Source: Streptomyces sp. NBC_01381 (GTDB lineage Bacteria; Actinomycetota; Actinomycetes; Streptomycetales; Streptomycetaceae). From it: a stretch of DNA of 64,000 bases. Where the stretch lies: positions 4,154,001-4,218,000 of the forward strand of contig NZ_JAPEPI010000001.1 of assembly GCF_026340305.1 (NCBI RefSeq), given 5' to 3'. The notes beneath the pieces are model-generated. The model ran no database searches. It saw nothing but the letters and a program-made list of their open reading frames with translations, and had not been told where the DNA came from. The position numbers were made by a program, and so were the translations under genes. This document shows positions 42,566 through 50,807 of this stretch, one piece after another (the first letter of the stretch is position 1; each line of letters starts with the position of its first letter).

Positions 42566-42783
42566 CTCTGCACGCTAGGCCGGGACGCCCCGGTCAGGGG
42601 CGCTGGACGGGGCGGTGTCATCGATCTGTCAGATCTTGCGCCGCGGTACCGCAGGGCTGCGGCGCTTCCTTGCGCCGTCAGAGTTTCGTCATGAGTCGCG
42701 GGCCCGTCCGGGCAGGTCGCGCGGCTTACCGTCGGCTCAGAGCGGTGGATCCCGCCTCCGCTCATGACCGCCGAGGACGCATC

Positions 42784-44040
42784 ATGGGCGACACGACACG
42801 GACCAAGGAACCCACCGGATCCCCGGGACCGCCGGGCTTCTGGCGCAGCCCGCTGCGGGGGACCTGGTTCACCTCCGTACTGGGCGCCGTCCTGCTCGTC
42901 GGGATCCCGCTGCTCTTCGTGACCGGCCTGCTCTCGTACGCCGCGTACAACCCGGACCTGTCGCCGGTCAACGACAAGACCCCGGACAAGGGCCTGCTCG
43001 GCTTCTATCTCTTCTCCTGGCCGACCGATCCGCACTGGCTCTACCGCCTCAACCAGGGTCTGCACGTCACCGTCGGCATCGCCCTGATCCCGGTGCTGCT
43101 CGCCAAGCTGTGGTCGGTGGTCCCGAAGCTTTTCGAGCTGCCGCCGGTGCGGTCGGTCGGGCACGCCCTTGAGCGGCTCTCGCTGCTGCTTCTGGTGGGC
43201 GGTGCGCTGTTCGAGTTCGCCACCGGGGTGCTCAACGTCCAGCTGGAGTACCTCTTCCCGGGCTCCTTCTATCCGCTGCACTTCTACGGCGCCTGGGTGT
43301 TCTTCGGCGCTTTCGTGGCGCACGCCGCGCTGAAGCTGCCGCGGGCGGTGCGCACGCTGCGGGAGCGCGGGGTGCGCGAGCAACTGCGTACGCACGACAA
43401 GCCGTCGGAGGGCTCGACGATGTCCCGGCGGGGTGCGCTCGGCCTGGTCGGCGGGGGGTCGCTGCTGCTGCTCGCGACGTCGGCGGGGCAGAACTTCGAC
43501 GGCGTGGTGCGGCGCACGGCGCTCCTTGCGCCGCACGGGGGCGGTGAACCGGGGACGGGGCCGAACGGCTTCCAGATCAACAAGTCGGCCGCGGCTGTGG
43601 GGATCCGATCGGCCGACACGGGGCGGTCGTGGCGCCTGGTCGTCAGCGGCCGCGGACGCGAACTGAGCCTGAACCGGGACGACTTGCTGGCGATGGCCCA
43701 GCACAGCGCGGCGCTGCCCATCGCGTGCGTGGAGGGCTGGTCGACCTCCGACCAGTGGTGGCGCGGGGTCCGGCTGCGGGACCTGGCCGCGCTCGTCGGG
43801 TACGAGGACCGATCGAAGGCGCCCGGAGTGTTCGTCGAATCGCTCCAGCGGCGCGGCTCGTTCCGCCAGGCCGCCCTGCGCGACAACCAGGTCCGCGACC
43901 CGCGCTCGCTGCTCGCGCTCCGGGTGAACGGCGAGGACCTGTCGCCCGACCACGGCTATCCGGCACGGATCATCGTCCCGGCGGCGCCCGGTGTGCTGAA
44001 CACCAAATGGGTGGCCCGGCTGACCTTCGGGGAGCTGTGA
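42784..44040 (+). CDS. Cytochrome-b-like membrane domain fused to a molybdopterin-binding oxidoreductase domain
   Basis: 418 residues from ATG 42784. The N-terminal ~200 residues have four or five hydrophobic helices with histidines (LNQGLHVTVGIALIPVLLAK, FYPLHFYGAWVFFGAFVAHA) as in b-type cytochromes. A linker with a second membrane segment (RGALGLVGGGSLLLLATSAG) leads to a sulfite-oxidase-like Moco domain: LSLNRDDLLAMAQHSAALPI, ACVEGWSTSDQWWRGVRLRD (the Moco-ligand Cys in IACVEGW), and PDHGYPARIIVPAAPGVLN. Predicted to pass electrons across the membrane to or from a periplasmic Moco centre; substrate unknown. Its stop overlaps the next ATG (TGATG). Confidence 0.85.
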   Translation: MGDTTRTKEPTGSPGPPGFWRSPLRGTWFTSVLGAVLLVGIPLLFVTGLLSYAAYNPDLSPVNDKTPDKGLLGFYLFSWPTDPHWLYRLNQGLHVTVGIALIPVLLAKLWSVVPKLFELPPVRSVGHALERLSLLLLVGGALFEFATGVLNVQLEYLFPGSFYPLHFYGAWVFFGAFVAHAALKLPRAVRTLRERGVREQLRTHDKPSEGSTMSRRGALGLVGGGSLLLLATSAGQNFDGVVRRTALLAPHGGGEPGTGPNGFQINKSAAAVGIRSADTGRSWRLVVSGRGRELSLNRDDLLAMAQHSAALPIACVEGWSTSDQWWRGVRLRDLAALVGYEDRSKAPGVFVESLQRRGSFRQAALRDNQVRDPRSLLALRVNGEDLSPDHGYPARIIVPAAPGVLNTKWVARLTFGEL

Positions 44041-44537
44041 TGACGGGTGCCACGCTCCAGGACCGCTTCCGCCGCGCGTACGGCGAGAGCCCGCTCCAAC
44101 TGCTCCTGCTGCTCGCCTCGTTCGCCCTCGCCGGGTACGCCGGGGTGCGGCTCCTCGCGGACGACTGGCTCGCGGTCGCGGCCTGGTTCATCGGTGCGGC
44201 GCTCCTGCACGACCTGGTGCTGCTTCCGCTGTACGCGATCGCCGACCGGGCCGTGCAGCGGGCGCTCGGCGGGCGCCGCCGGGACCTGATCAACTTCATC
44301 CGGGTCCCCGCGGCGCTGTCCGGGCTGCTCCTGCTGGTGTGGTTCCCGCTGATCGCCCGGACGGTGCCGCGCTACGAGTCCGCCACGGGCCTGCCGGCCG
44401 GGGTGTTCCTGACCCGCTGGCTCCTGGTGACGGCAGCGCTCTTCGCGGGTTCCGCGCTCTGGCTGCTGCTGCGGGCGCTGCGTACGTCGCGTCGGCGGCG
44501 CAGTGCCACGAAGGAGCGGCCGCCGACGGTCCACTGA
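44040..44537 (+). CDS. Four-helix membrane protein coupled to the Moco oxidoreductase
   Basis: 165 residues from ATG 44040, whose A is the last base of the preceding TGA, so it is translationally coupled. Hydrophobic segments are at roughly 20-40 (LQLLLLLASFALAGYAGVRL), 45-70, 90-110 (LSGLLLLVWFPLI) and 130-150. The sequence HDLVLLPLYAIADRAVQRAL occurs after helix 2. Probably a membrane partner of the upstream redox protein. Its 3' end overlaps the convergent methyltransferase gene by 166 bp. Confidence 0.78.
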   Translation: MTGATLQDRFRRAYGESPLQLLLLLASFALAGYAGVRLLADDWLAVAAWFIGAALLHDLVLLPLYAIADRAVQRALGGRRRDLINFIRVPAALSGLLLLVWFPLIARTVPRYESATGLPAGVFLTRWLLVTAALFAGSALWLLLRALRTSRRRRSATKERPPTVH

Positions 44538-45139
44538 TCTGCCGGGCGCAAGGCCGTCGGGCGGGCGTGGCGCAGCAGCGCCGGGGTGCCGAGGCGGGCC
44601 CAGGGAAAGGTCTCCCCGGCCGCGCCCCGGCCCCGGCCGTCGTCCACGCGGACCTGGACCCGCTCGTCGACGTCCACCGGCGCGGTCTCCGCGATGAGGA
44701 GCCCGCCGGGGGCAAGGAGCCCGGCGGTCCTCGCGAGCAGCGCGCCGGGGTCGCCGCCGATGCCGATGTTGCCGTCGATGAGCAGCGCCGTGCCCCAACT
44801 CCCCTCGTCCGGAAGGGAGTCGAAGACGGAGCGGCGCAGGGCCGTGCCGCCGAGCCGACGGGTGTGGGCGACGGCCGCCTCGCTGATGTCGATGCCGAGG
44901 GCGCGGTGGCCGAGGGCGGTCAGCGCGGCGACCAGACGGCCGGGCCCGCAGCCGATGTCGAGCACCGTGCCCGTGCAGCGGCGCAGCGCGGAGAGGTCCG
45001 CCGCGTCGGCGGCCGCGCACCAGCGTTCGACCTCAAGGGGCAGCAGCCAGCCGTCGGTGCGCCGCAGGAACAGCGGGCCGTGGCCGTTGCGCAGGGCGTC
45101 GGCGTACGGGTCGGCGCACCACGCCACCGCGGTGCTCAT
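44372..45139 (-). CDS. Class I SAM-dependent methyltransferase
   Basis: 255 residues from ATG 45137-45139 (ATGA overlap with the DUF2064 gene). The SAM motif is clear: GTVLDIGCGPGRLVAALTAL, then GHRALGIDISEAAVAHTRRL, and LLARTAGLLAPGGLLIAE. The last ~55 residues (44372-44537) overlap the opposite-strand membrane protein gene and are Arg/Ser-rich, so part of that tail may be a by-product of the overlap. Third gene of a coupled GT2-DUF2064-methyltransferase operon. Confidence 0.88.
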   Translation of the reverse strand: MSTAVAWCADPYADALRNGHGPLFLRRTDGWLLPLEVERWCAAADAADLSALRRCTGTVLDIGCGPGRLVAALTALGHRALGIDISEAAVAHTRRLGGTALRRSVFDSLPDEGSWGTALLIDGNIGIGGDPGALLARTAGLLAPGGLLIAETAPVDVDERVQVRVDDGRGRGAAGETFPWARLGTPALLRHARPTALRPADQWTVGGRSFVALRRRRDVRSARSSSQSAEPAKSAAVTRSQRVRNTPAGRPVADS

Positions 45140-46188
45140 CGGCGGCCGGCCGGGGCGAGGCGGGCGAGGGCTTCCGCGAAACGACTCTCCGGCGCGTCGG
45201 CGGCGACCAGAGCGGCGTCATCGGCGGTGTCGACGTCACGCAGCACCGGCAGGTCGCGCACCCGCAGGCCGGCCGCGACGAGTCGGCTGCGCTGGGCCGC
45301 GCCCGTGGTGGGCGTCGACATGGGGACGCCGCGCAGCAGCTCCGGGTCGGGCTCGGCCAGGCCGAGCGCCCAGAAGCCGCCGTCCACGGCCGGGCCGAAC
45401 CAGGCGTCGGCGTCCCGCCAGGCGGCCGGGCCCAGGGCGGGGGCGAGCAGCGCGGGGGTCACCTGCGGGGTGTCCATGCCGATCAGGAGCGCGGGCCCGT
45501 CACACCCCGCGAACGCAGCGGCGAGCCGCTCGTCAAGGCCGCCCACGCACTGCGGTACGACATCGAACCCGCCCGGCAGCCACGGCCCCGCGTCCCCGGC
45601 AAGCACCAGGACACGCCGCCGTGCGGGCGCCGCGAGCACGGCATCCAGGGTGTCGCACAGCGCGGCCTCGGCGAGGCGGGCGGCTTCCTGGGGGGTGTAG
45701 GGCGGCGTGAGGCGGGTCTTCACGCGGCCGGGGAGGGGTTGCTTGGCGATGACCAGGAGCGTTGTGGGGCCGGTGGGGGGCGTGGTGAGGGGGCGTGTGT
45801 GGGGGTGGCCGTCCCGTGATGTGCCGGGGGTCGTTCCAGGGGTGTCGCCGGGGGTGGGCCCGGATCCGTGGCCGGGTGCGGACCTGGATCCGTCGGTGGT
45901 GGCCGACGCGTCGTGGGGTGCGCAGGTGCCGATGCGACGGGTGGTGCCCGGCGCCGGACGGCCGGAGGTTCGGGGAGCCATGGGTGTGGGGGAGCGGCGG
46001 CCCGGTGACGTGTCGGCGGCTGTTCCGGGGGCGTCGCCGGTGCGGGGGGCGGTGCCCGGCGCAGGATGGCCGGCGGTGCGGGGAGCCGTGCCGGGTGTGG
46101 AGGTGCCTCGGGGCGTCTCATCGGCGCCGGGCTTCGGCTCGGCGGCGTAAGGGATTTGGGAGCCGCCGGGTCGCGGGTGCTGGTTCAT
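45136..46188 (-). CDS. DUF2064 (TIGR04282-type) glycosyltransferase-like protein with long T/P-rich head
   Basis: 350 residues from ATG 46186-46188, coupled to the upstream GT2 gene. Residues 1-~145 are Thr/Pro/Gly/Arg-rich low complexity (e.g. GTAPRTAGHPAPGTAPRTGD), not part of the family. The core, residues ~145-345, is the DUF2064 fold: LLVIAKQPLPGRVKTRLTPP, EAARLAEAALCDTL, LLIGMDTPQVTPALLAPAL and VDGGFWALGLAEPDPELLRG. Such proteins accompany GT2 enzymes in clusters annotated as arsenosugar or rSAM/selenodomain-associated. The start is as given because no closer ATG fits the operon overlap. Confidence 0.85.
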   Translation of the reverse strand: MNQHPRPGGSQIPYAAEPKPGADETPRGTSTPGTAPRTAGHPAPGTAPRTGDAPGTAADTSPGRRSPTPMAPRTSGRPAPGTTRRIGTCAPHDASATTDGSRSAPGHGSGPTPGDTPGTTPGTSRDGHPHTRPLTTPPTGPTTLLVIAKQPLPGRVKTRLTPPYTPQEAARLAEAALCDTLDAVLAAPARRRVLVLAGDAGPWLPGGFDVVPQCVGGLDERLAAAFAGCDGPALLIGMDTPQVTPALLAPALGPAAWRDADAWFGPAVDGGFWALGLAEPDPELLRGVPMSTPTTGAAQRSRLVAAGLRVRDLPVLRDVDTADDAALVAADAPESRFAEALARLAPAGRR

Positions 46189-46928
46189 CGGGTCACCCCG
46201 CTGCCCGGTGCGGCCGGGGCCCGCTCGGCGAGCACGCCCCGCATGTCGCGGACCGCGTGCCAGGTGCCGCGCCAGGTGCCGGTGACCTTGGACTTGCCGG
46301 TGCGTGGCAGATACGGCACGTCCCGCTCCTCGATCCGCCAGCCCGCGTCGGCGGCCCGTACGACCATCTGCAGCGGGTAGCCGCTGCGGCGGTCGGTGAG
46401 GGCGAGGCCCAGGAGGGCCTCGCGCCGGGCCGCCCGCATCGGGCCCAGGTCGTGCAGGCGGACTCCGGTGCGCCGGTGCAGCATCCGGGCCAGGACGGCG
46501 TTGCCGACACGGGCGTGCGGCGGCCATGCGCCCCGGCTCCGGGGGCGGCGCCTGCCAAGCACCAAGTCGGCGCGGCCCGCGTCGACTTGACGTACGAAAG
46601 GTTCGAGCAGGCCCGGATCGAGCGAGGCGTCGCAGTCGCAGAAGCAGACGATGTCCGCGGTGGCCGCTGTGAGACCGGCGTGGCAGGCGGCGCCGAAGCC
46701 GCGGCGCGGCTCGTGCACGACGGTCGCGCCGAGCGAGCGGGCGATCTCCGCCGAGCCGTCGGTGGAGCCGTTGTCCACGACGATCGCGCGCCAGCCCGCG
46801 GGGATCTGCCGCAGCACCCAGGGCAGGGCGGCGGCCTCGTCGAGACAGGGGAGCACGATGTCGGCCCGTGGGACCGGTGGGCCCGGCGGGTCTTCGGGGG
46901 AGTGGGAGGAGTGCGTCACGCCCTTCAC
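46185..46928 (-). CDS. Family 2 glycosyltransferase
   Basis: 247 residues from GTG 46926-46928. The GT-A fold is seen in ADIVLPCLDEAAALPWVLRQ, IVVDNGSTDGSAEIARSLGA, VHEPRRGFGAACHAGLTAAT, ADIVCFCDCDASLDPGLLEP (the DxD-like metal site CDCDAS) and LGPMRAARREALLGLALTDR. The C-terminus lacks membrane helices, so it is cytosolic or peripheral. First gene of the three-gene operon, divergent from the response regulator. Confidence 0.92.
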   Translation of the reverse strand: MKGVTHSSHSPEDPPGPPVPRADIVLPCLDEAAALPWVLRQIPAGWRAIVVDNGSTDGSAEIARSLGATVVHEPRRGFGAACHAGLTAATADIVCFCDCDASLDPGLLEPFVRQVDAGRADLVLGRRRPRSRGAWPPHARVGNAVLARMLHRRTGVRLHDLGPMRAARREALLGLALTDRRSGYPLQMVVRAADAGWRIEERDVPYLPRTGKSKVTGTWRGTWHAVRDMRGVLAERAPAAPGSGVTR

Positions 46929-46958
46929 CCTACGGAGATATATGGGGCATATCGGACT

Positions 46959-46971
46959 TCAGGTTCTTACG
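46959..46971 (+). promoter_or_regulatory. 13-bp motif TCAGGTTCTTACG upstream of the response regulator
   Basis: Identical (as reverse complement) to 50649-50661 upstream of the epimerase. Here it ends 71 bases before the regulator start, and in the epimerase promoter 62 bases before that start, both in the coding direction. The match extends with scattered identities downstream. Confidence 0.6.
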
Positions 46972-47042
46972 AAACGGGGACGTCGGCCAGTGCGGCGGGC
47001 CGGGATGCGGCACTCGCCCGAGCGCGGTGCGAGGCTTGCGGC

Positions 47043-48245
47043 ATGGAGACACCACCGCAGGGCGGCGCGCCGCGCGTACTCGTCGTGGACGACGACGTCA
47101 CCGTCGCCGAGGTCGTCACCGGCTACCTCGAACGTGCCGGGTACGCCGTCGACCGCGCCGAGGACGGCCACGCGGCGCTGGAGCGTGCTGCGGCCCGCCG
47201 CCCCGACCTGGTCGTCCTCGACCTGATGCTGCCCGGCATCGACGGCCTCGAGGTCTGCCGCAGGCTGCGGGCGCGCGGTCCCGTGCCGGTCATCATGCTC
47301 ACGGCGCGGGGCGACGAGGACGACCGGATCCTGGGCCTGGAGATAGGCGCGGACGACTACGTCACCAAGCCGTTCAGCCCCCGCGAACTCGTCCTGCGCG
47401 TCGAGTCGGTGCTGCGCCGCACGGGCTCCGCGGCGGGCGGCCGCGCGGGGGCGGTGCTGAGCACCGCGGGGCTGACCGTCGACCCGCCGGCCCGCCGCGC
47501 GGCCAAGCATGGCGCCGAACTCGCCCTCACTGTCCGGGAGTTCGACCTGCTGGCCTTCTTCATGCGCCACCCGGGCCGCGCGTTCGGCCGCGAGGAGCTG
47601 ATGCGGGAGGTCTGGGGCTGGGACTTCGGTGACCTGTCGACGGTCACGGTCCACGTGCGCCGCCTCCGCGGCAAGATCGAGGACGATCCGGCGCGGCCGC
47701 GGCTGATCCAGACGGTGTGGGGGGTGGGGTATCGCTTGGCTGTGTCGGACGGCGTGGCATCGGACGGCGTGGCATCGGACGCCACCGACCCGGAGGCCAC
47801 CGCGTCGGCCGCCACCGCCTCGCACACCGCCGACTCGTACGCCACCGCCCTGGATGCGGTCGTCCCGGAGGCCGTTGCCCGAGAGGCGGCCGACGCGGAG
47901 ACGCGAGCCCCGGAGCGGGGCGGCGCCCTAGAGACGGCCGCTCCAGAGAGGGGCGCTCCAGAGAGGGGCGCTCCAGAGAGGGGCGCTCCAGAGAGGGGCG
48001 CTCCAGAGTTGGCCGCCCCGGAGATGGCCGCCCCGGAGATGGCCGCTCCAGAGAGGGGCGCTCCAGAATTGGCCGCCACGGAGATGGCCGCTTCAGAGAG
48101 GGGCGCCCCAGAATTGGCCGCCGCGGAGATGGCCGCTCCCGAGGCGGCTGCCCCAGCGAGGTTCGCCCCGGAGGTCGCGGCAGCGGAAGGCGGTCCCGCA
48201 CCTGCGGTCGCAGGGCCCGGGACGGCGGCGGTCCCGCATGCGTGA
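47043..48245 (+). CDS. OmpR-family response regulator with a ~165-residue repetitive tail
   Basis: 400 residues from ATG 47043. The receiver has the phosphoacceptor Asp in DLVVLDLMLPGIDGLEVCRR, the DDD acidic pocket (VLVVDDDVTVAEVV) and the KPFSP lysine. The OmpR wing is standard: LTVREFDLLAFFMRHPGRAF, GREELMREVWGWDF, TVHVRRLRGKIEDDPARPRL and QTVWGVGYRLAVSDG. A normal protein ends there, at about residue 235. The rest is Ala/Glu/Pro/Arg-rich, containing APERGAPERGAPERG and ELAAPEMAAPEMAAPERG runs encoded by 15-bp repeats, of unknown function. It overlaps the kinase gene by 8 bp. Confidence 0.88.
   Translation: METPPQGGAPRVLVVDDDVTVAEVVTGYLERAGYAVDRAEDGHAALERAAARRPDLVVLDLMLPGIDGLEVCRRLRARGPVPVIMLTARGDEDDRILGLEIGADDYVTKPFSPRELVLRVESVLRRTGSAAGGRAGAVLSTAGLTVDPPARRAAKHGAELALTVREFDLLAFFMRHPGRAFGREELMREVWGWDFGDLSTVTVHVRRLRGKIEDDPARPRLIQTVWGVGYRLAVSDGVASDGVASDATDPEATASAATASHTADSYATALDAVVPEAVAREAADAETRAPERGGALETAAPERGAPERGAPERGAPERGAPELAAPEMAAPEMAAPERGAPELAATEMAASERGAPELAAAEMAAPEAAAPARFAPEVAAAEGGPAPAVAGPGTAAVPHA
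47939..48013 (+). repeat. Tandem 15-bp repeats in the regulator tail
   Basis: GCTCCAGAGAGGGGC occurs four times exactly in a row (47939-47998), followed by a variant copy and further degenerate copies to about 48150. Each unit encodes APERG. Confidence 0.9.
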
Positions 48246-49350
48246 CACCCTCCTCATCGCGCTCTACGCCTTCCTCGGCGCCGCCGCCGCTGGGCTGCTC
48301 GGGGCGGTGGTCCTGCGGGTGCTGCGGCGGCGGTCGCTCGTCGTATCGCTTGCCGTGGTCGCCTGTGTCGCGGTGACCGCGATGCTCGCCGGCACGCTGG
48401 TGGTCGCCTGGGCGATGTTCCTGTCCCCGCACGATCTGAGCGTCGTCACCACCGTCGTCGCCATGGCCGCGGTCGTCTCCCTGGTCACCGCGCTGCTGCT
48501 CGGGCGCTGGGTGGTGGCCCGCAGCAAGGCGCTCACCCTCGCTGCCCGTTCCTTCGGCGACGGCGGTGACTTCGCCGCGCCCGGCGTGCCCGCCACCGCG
48601 GAACTCGCCGCCCTCACCCGCGAGTTGGAGTCCACCAGCGCGAGGCTCGCGGAGTCGCGCGAGCGGGAACGCGCCCTGGAGACATCACGCCGCGAACTCG
48701 TCGCCTGGATCTCGCACGACCTGCGCACCCCGCTGGCCGGCCTGCGCGCGATGAGCGAGGCCCTGGAGGACGGGGTGGCCGCCGACCCGGACCGCTATCT
48801 GCGGCAGATCCGCACCGAGGTCGAGCGCCTCAACGGCATGGTCGGCGACCTCTTCGAACTGTCCCGCATCCACGCGGGCGCGCTCGCCCTCACGCCGTCG
48901 CGGATGTCCGCGTACGACCTGGTCGGCGACGCCATCGCGGGCGCGGACCCGCTCGCCCGCGAACACGGCGTACGCCTCGTGGGCGACCGGATCGACGCCG
49001 TGCCCGTCGAGGTCGACGGCAAGGAGATGAGCCGGGTGCTCGGCAATCTGCTGATCAACGCCATCCGCCGGACCCCCGCCGACGGCACGGTCGCCGTAGC
49101 CGCCCGGCGCTCGACCGACGGCGTGGTGCTGTCCGTGACGGACGGCTGCGGCGGCATCCCCGAAGAGGACCTGCCCCGCGTCTTCGACACGGGCTGGCGC
49201 GGCACCCACGCCCGCACACCCCCAGCGGGAGCGGGCCTGGGCCTGGCCATCGTGCGCGGCATCGTCGAGGCGCACCAGGGCCGAGCGGACGTACGCAACG
49301 TGACGGGCGGCTGCTGCTTCGAGGTGGTGCTTCCGGAGGCGGGAGCGTAA
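48238..49350 (+). CDS. Sensor histidine kinase
   Basis: 370 residues from ATG 48238. Two N-terminal helices (LLIALYAFLGAAAAGLLGAV, VVACVAVTAMLAGTLVVAWA) with a further hydrophobic segment (VVTTVVAMAAVVSLVTALLL), a HAMP-like linker and the phosphorylation site in WISHDLRTPLAGLRAMSEAL. The ATPase has LGNLLINAIRRTPADGT (N box), VTDGCGGIPEEDLPRVFDTG (G1) and GAGLGLAIVRGIVEAHQG (G2). It lacks a large external sensor domain, so the signal is probably perceived in the membrane. Partner of the upstream regulator. Confidence 0.93.
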   Translation: MRDTLLIALYAFLGAAAAGLLGAVVLRVLRRRSLVVSLAVVACVAVTAMLAGTLVVAWAMFLSPHDLSVVTTVVAMAAVVSLVTALLLGRWVVARSKALTLAARSFGDGGDFAAPGVPATAELAALTRELESTSARLAESRERERALETSRRELVAWISHDLRTPLAGLRAMSEALEDGVAADPDRYLRQIRTEVERLNGMVGDLFELSRIHAGALALTPSRMSAYDLVGDAIAGADPLAREHGVRLVGDRIDAVPVEVDGKEMSRVLGNLLINAIRRTPADGTVAVAARRSTDGVVLSVTDGCGGIPEEDLPRVFDTGWRGTHARTPPAGAGLGLAIVRGIVEAHQGRADVRNVTGGCCFEVVLPEAGA

Positions 49351-49405
49351 CGGGGCGGGGGCGGGTGGTCTGTGGCGGCGCGGGGTGTGCCTGCGACGGG
49401 GTCCG

Positions 49406-49429
49406 CCCGTGGCGGGGCCCCGCCACGGG
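49406..49429. terminator. 24-bp perfect palindrome between kinase and epimerase genes
   Basis: Twelve-base arms CCCGTGGCGGGG and CCCCGCCACGGG with no spacer, in the gap between converging transcripts. It can form a strong stem and probably terminates both. Confidence 0.75.
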
Positions 49430-49533
49430 CCCGGCAGACGCCGAGTCTTTGCACGGGACGCCCTGCACGGGATGGGGGGCCTGCGGCGGGGTGCGCCCGA
49501 GATGGGCCCAGCACTGGACGTCCCCCGCCCCTC

Positions 49534-50586
49534 CTACCCCCGCATCCCCGCCCCCGCGAACTCCCGCATCCCCGACTGGAAGTCCACATCCGGCTTCCAG
49601 TCCAGGTCGGTTCGCAGGCGGGTGGAGTCCGCTGTCACGTGGCGGACGTCGCCCAGGCGGTACTCGCCGGTGACGACCGGTGCCGGGCCGCCGCACGCGT
49701 CGGCCAGGGTCCGGGCCATCTCGCCGACCGTGTGGGGGTCGCCGCTGCCCGTGTTGTAGGCCGTGAACTCCCCGTCGGCGCGGTCCCGCAGAGCCTCCAG
49801 CGTCACCGCGTTGGCCGTCGCCACATCGCGTACGTGGACGAAGTCCCGGCGCTGGCCGCCGTCCTCGAAGACGCGCGGGGCGCGGCCCGCGGCCAGGGAC
49901 GAGCGGAAGAAGGACGCGACGCCCGCGTACGGGGTGTCGCGCGGCATCCCGGGGCCGTAGACGTTGTGGTAGCGCAGCGACACCGCGCGGCCGCCGGTGG
50001 ACCGTGCCCATGCCGCCGCCAGATGTTCCTGGGCGAGCTTCGTCGTCGCGTACACATTGCGCGGATCGACCGGGGCGTCCTCCGTGACCAGGCCCGGCGT
50101 CAGCTCCGCGCCGCAGGAGGGGCAGCGGGGCTCGAAGCGGCCCGCCGCCAGATCGGCCGGCGCGCGCGGCCCCGGGCGCACCACGCCGTGCCGGTCCGCA
50201 CAGGTGTAGCGGCCCTCCCCGTACACCACCATCGAGCCGGCGAGCACCAGATCCTGCACCCCCGCCCGGGCCATCGCGGCCAGCAGCACCGCCGTGCCCA
50301 GGTCGTTGCAGGCGACGTACTCGGGCGCGTCCGCGAAGTCCTTGCCGAGGCCCACCATCGCCGCCTGATGGCACACCGCGTCGACGCCGCGCAGCGCACC
50401 GTCCACCGCGTCCGGATCGCGTACGTCGCCGACGATCAGCTCCCCGGCGACGCGGGGCCGCTCCGTCCCGGAGTGCGCCGACGCGAGCAACGCGTCGAAC
50501 ACCACGGGTTCGTGCCCGCGCGCCGCGAGCGCGTCGACGATCTGTGACCCGATGAACCCGGCGCCGCCGGTGACCAGTACACGCAT
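49534..50586 (-). CDS. NAD-dependent epimerase/dehydratase (extended SDR)
   Basis: 350 residues from ATG 50584-50586. The Rossmann fold opens MRVLVTGGAGFIGSQIVDAL; the YxxxK active site is VYATTKLAQEHLAAAW; VSLRYHNVYGPGMPRDTPYA and GGQRRDFVHVRDVATANAVT are typical of nucleotide-sugar epimerases. An insert CADRHGVV ... RFEPRCPSCGAELTPGLVTE carries a CxxC pair absent from most family members. A sugar-nucleotide substrate and a role with the nearby glycosyltransferases are likely. The promoter shares a 13-bp motif with that of the response regulator. Confidence 0.92.
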   Translation of the reverse strand: MRVLVTGGAGFIGSQIVDALAARGHEPVVFDALLASAHSGTERPRVAGELIVGDVRDPDAVDGALRGVDAVCHQAAMVGLGKDFADAPEYVACNDLGTAVLLAAMARAGVQDLVLAGSMVVYGEGRYTCADRHGVVRPGPRAPADLAAGRFEPRCPSCGAELTPGLVTEDAPVDPRNVYATTKLAQEHLAAAWARSTGGRAVSLRYHNVYGPGMPRDTPYAGVASFFRSSLAAGRAPRVFEDGGQRRDFVHVRDVATANAVTLEALRDRADGEFTAYNTGSGDPHTVGEMARTLADACGGPAPVVTGEYRLGDVRHVTADSTRLRTDLDWKPDVDFQSGMREFAGAGMRG

Positions 50587-50648
50587 GCCGCCCACGCTAG
50601 GCCGCCGCCACCGCTTCATCGATGCGCCGGGGCCTCATGTCACCGGTC

Positions 50649-50661
50649 CGTAAGAACCTGA
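50649..50661 (-). promoter_or_regulatory. 13-bp motif TCAGGTTCTTACG upstream of the epimerase
   Basis: Reverse-strand copy of 46959-46971. Its shared distance from the start (about 60-70 bases) and orientation relative to each gene suggest a common regulator-binding or promoter element. Confidence 0.6.
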
Positions 50662-50807
50662 CCTTTGTGAGGTAGTCGGGGCGATGCGCCGCCCAGTTCC
50701 CGCCAACTGGTGTGGTGTGGCTCACAGGAGGGGATGTGTGGGCGGGGTGAGTGGAAAGGGCGTACCCCTCCGTGAAGAGAGTGACGCGGATGTAAGGATG
50801 AGCCGCC

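Noticed and set aside
47939..48150. CRISPR-like repeats
   Set aside because: The units are directly adjacent 15-bp copies without spacers and lie in frame within a response regulator.
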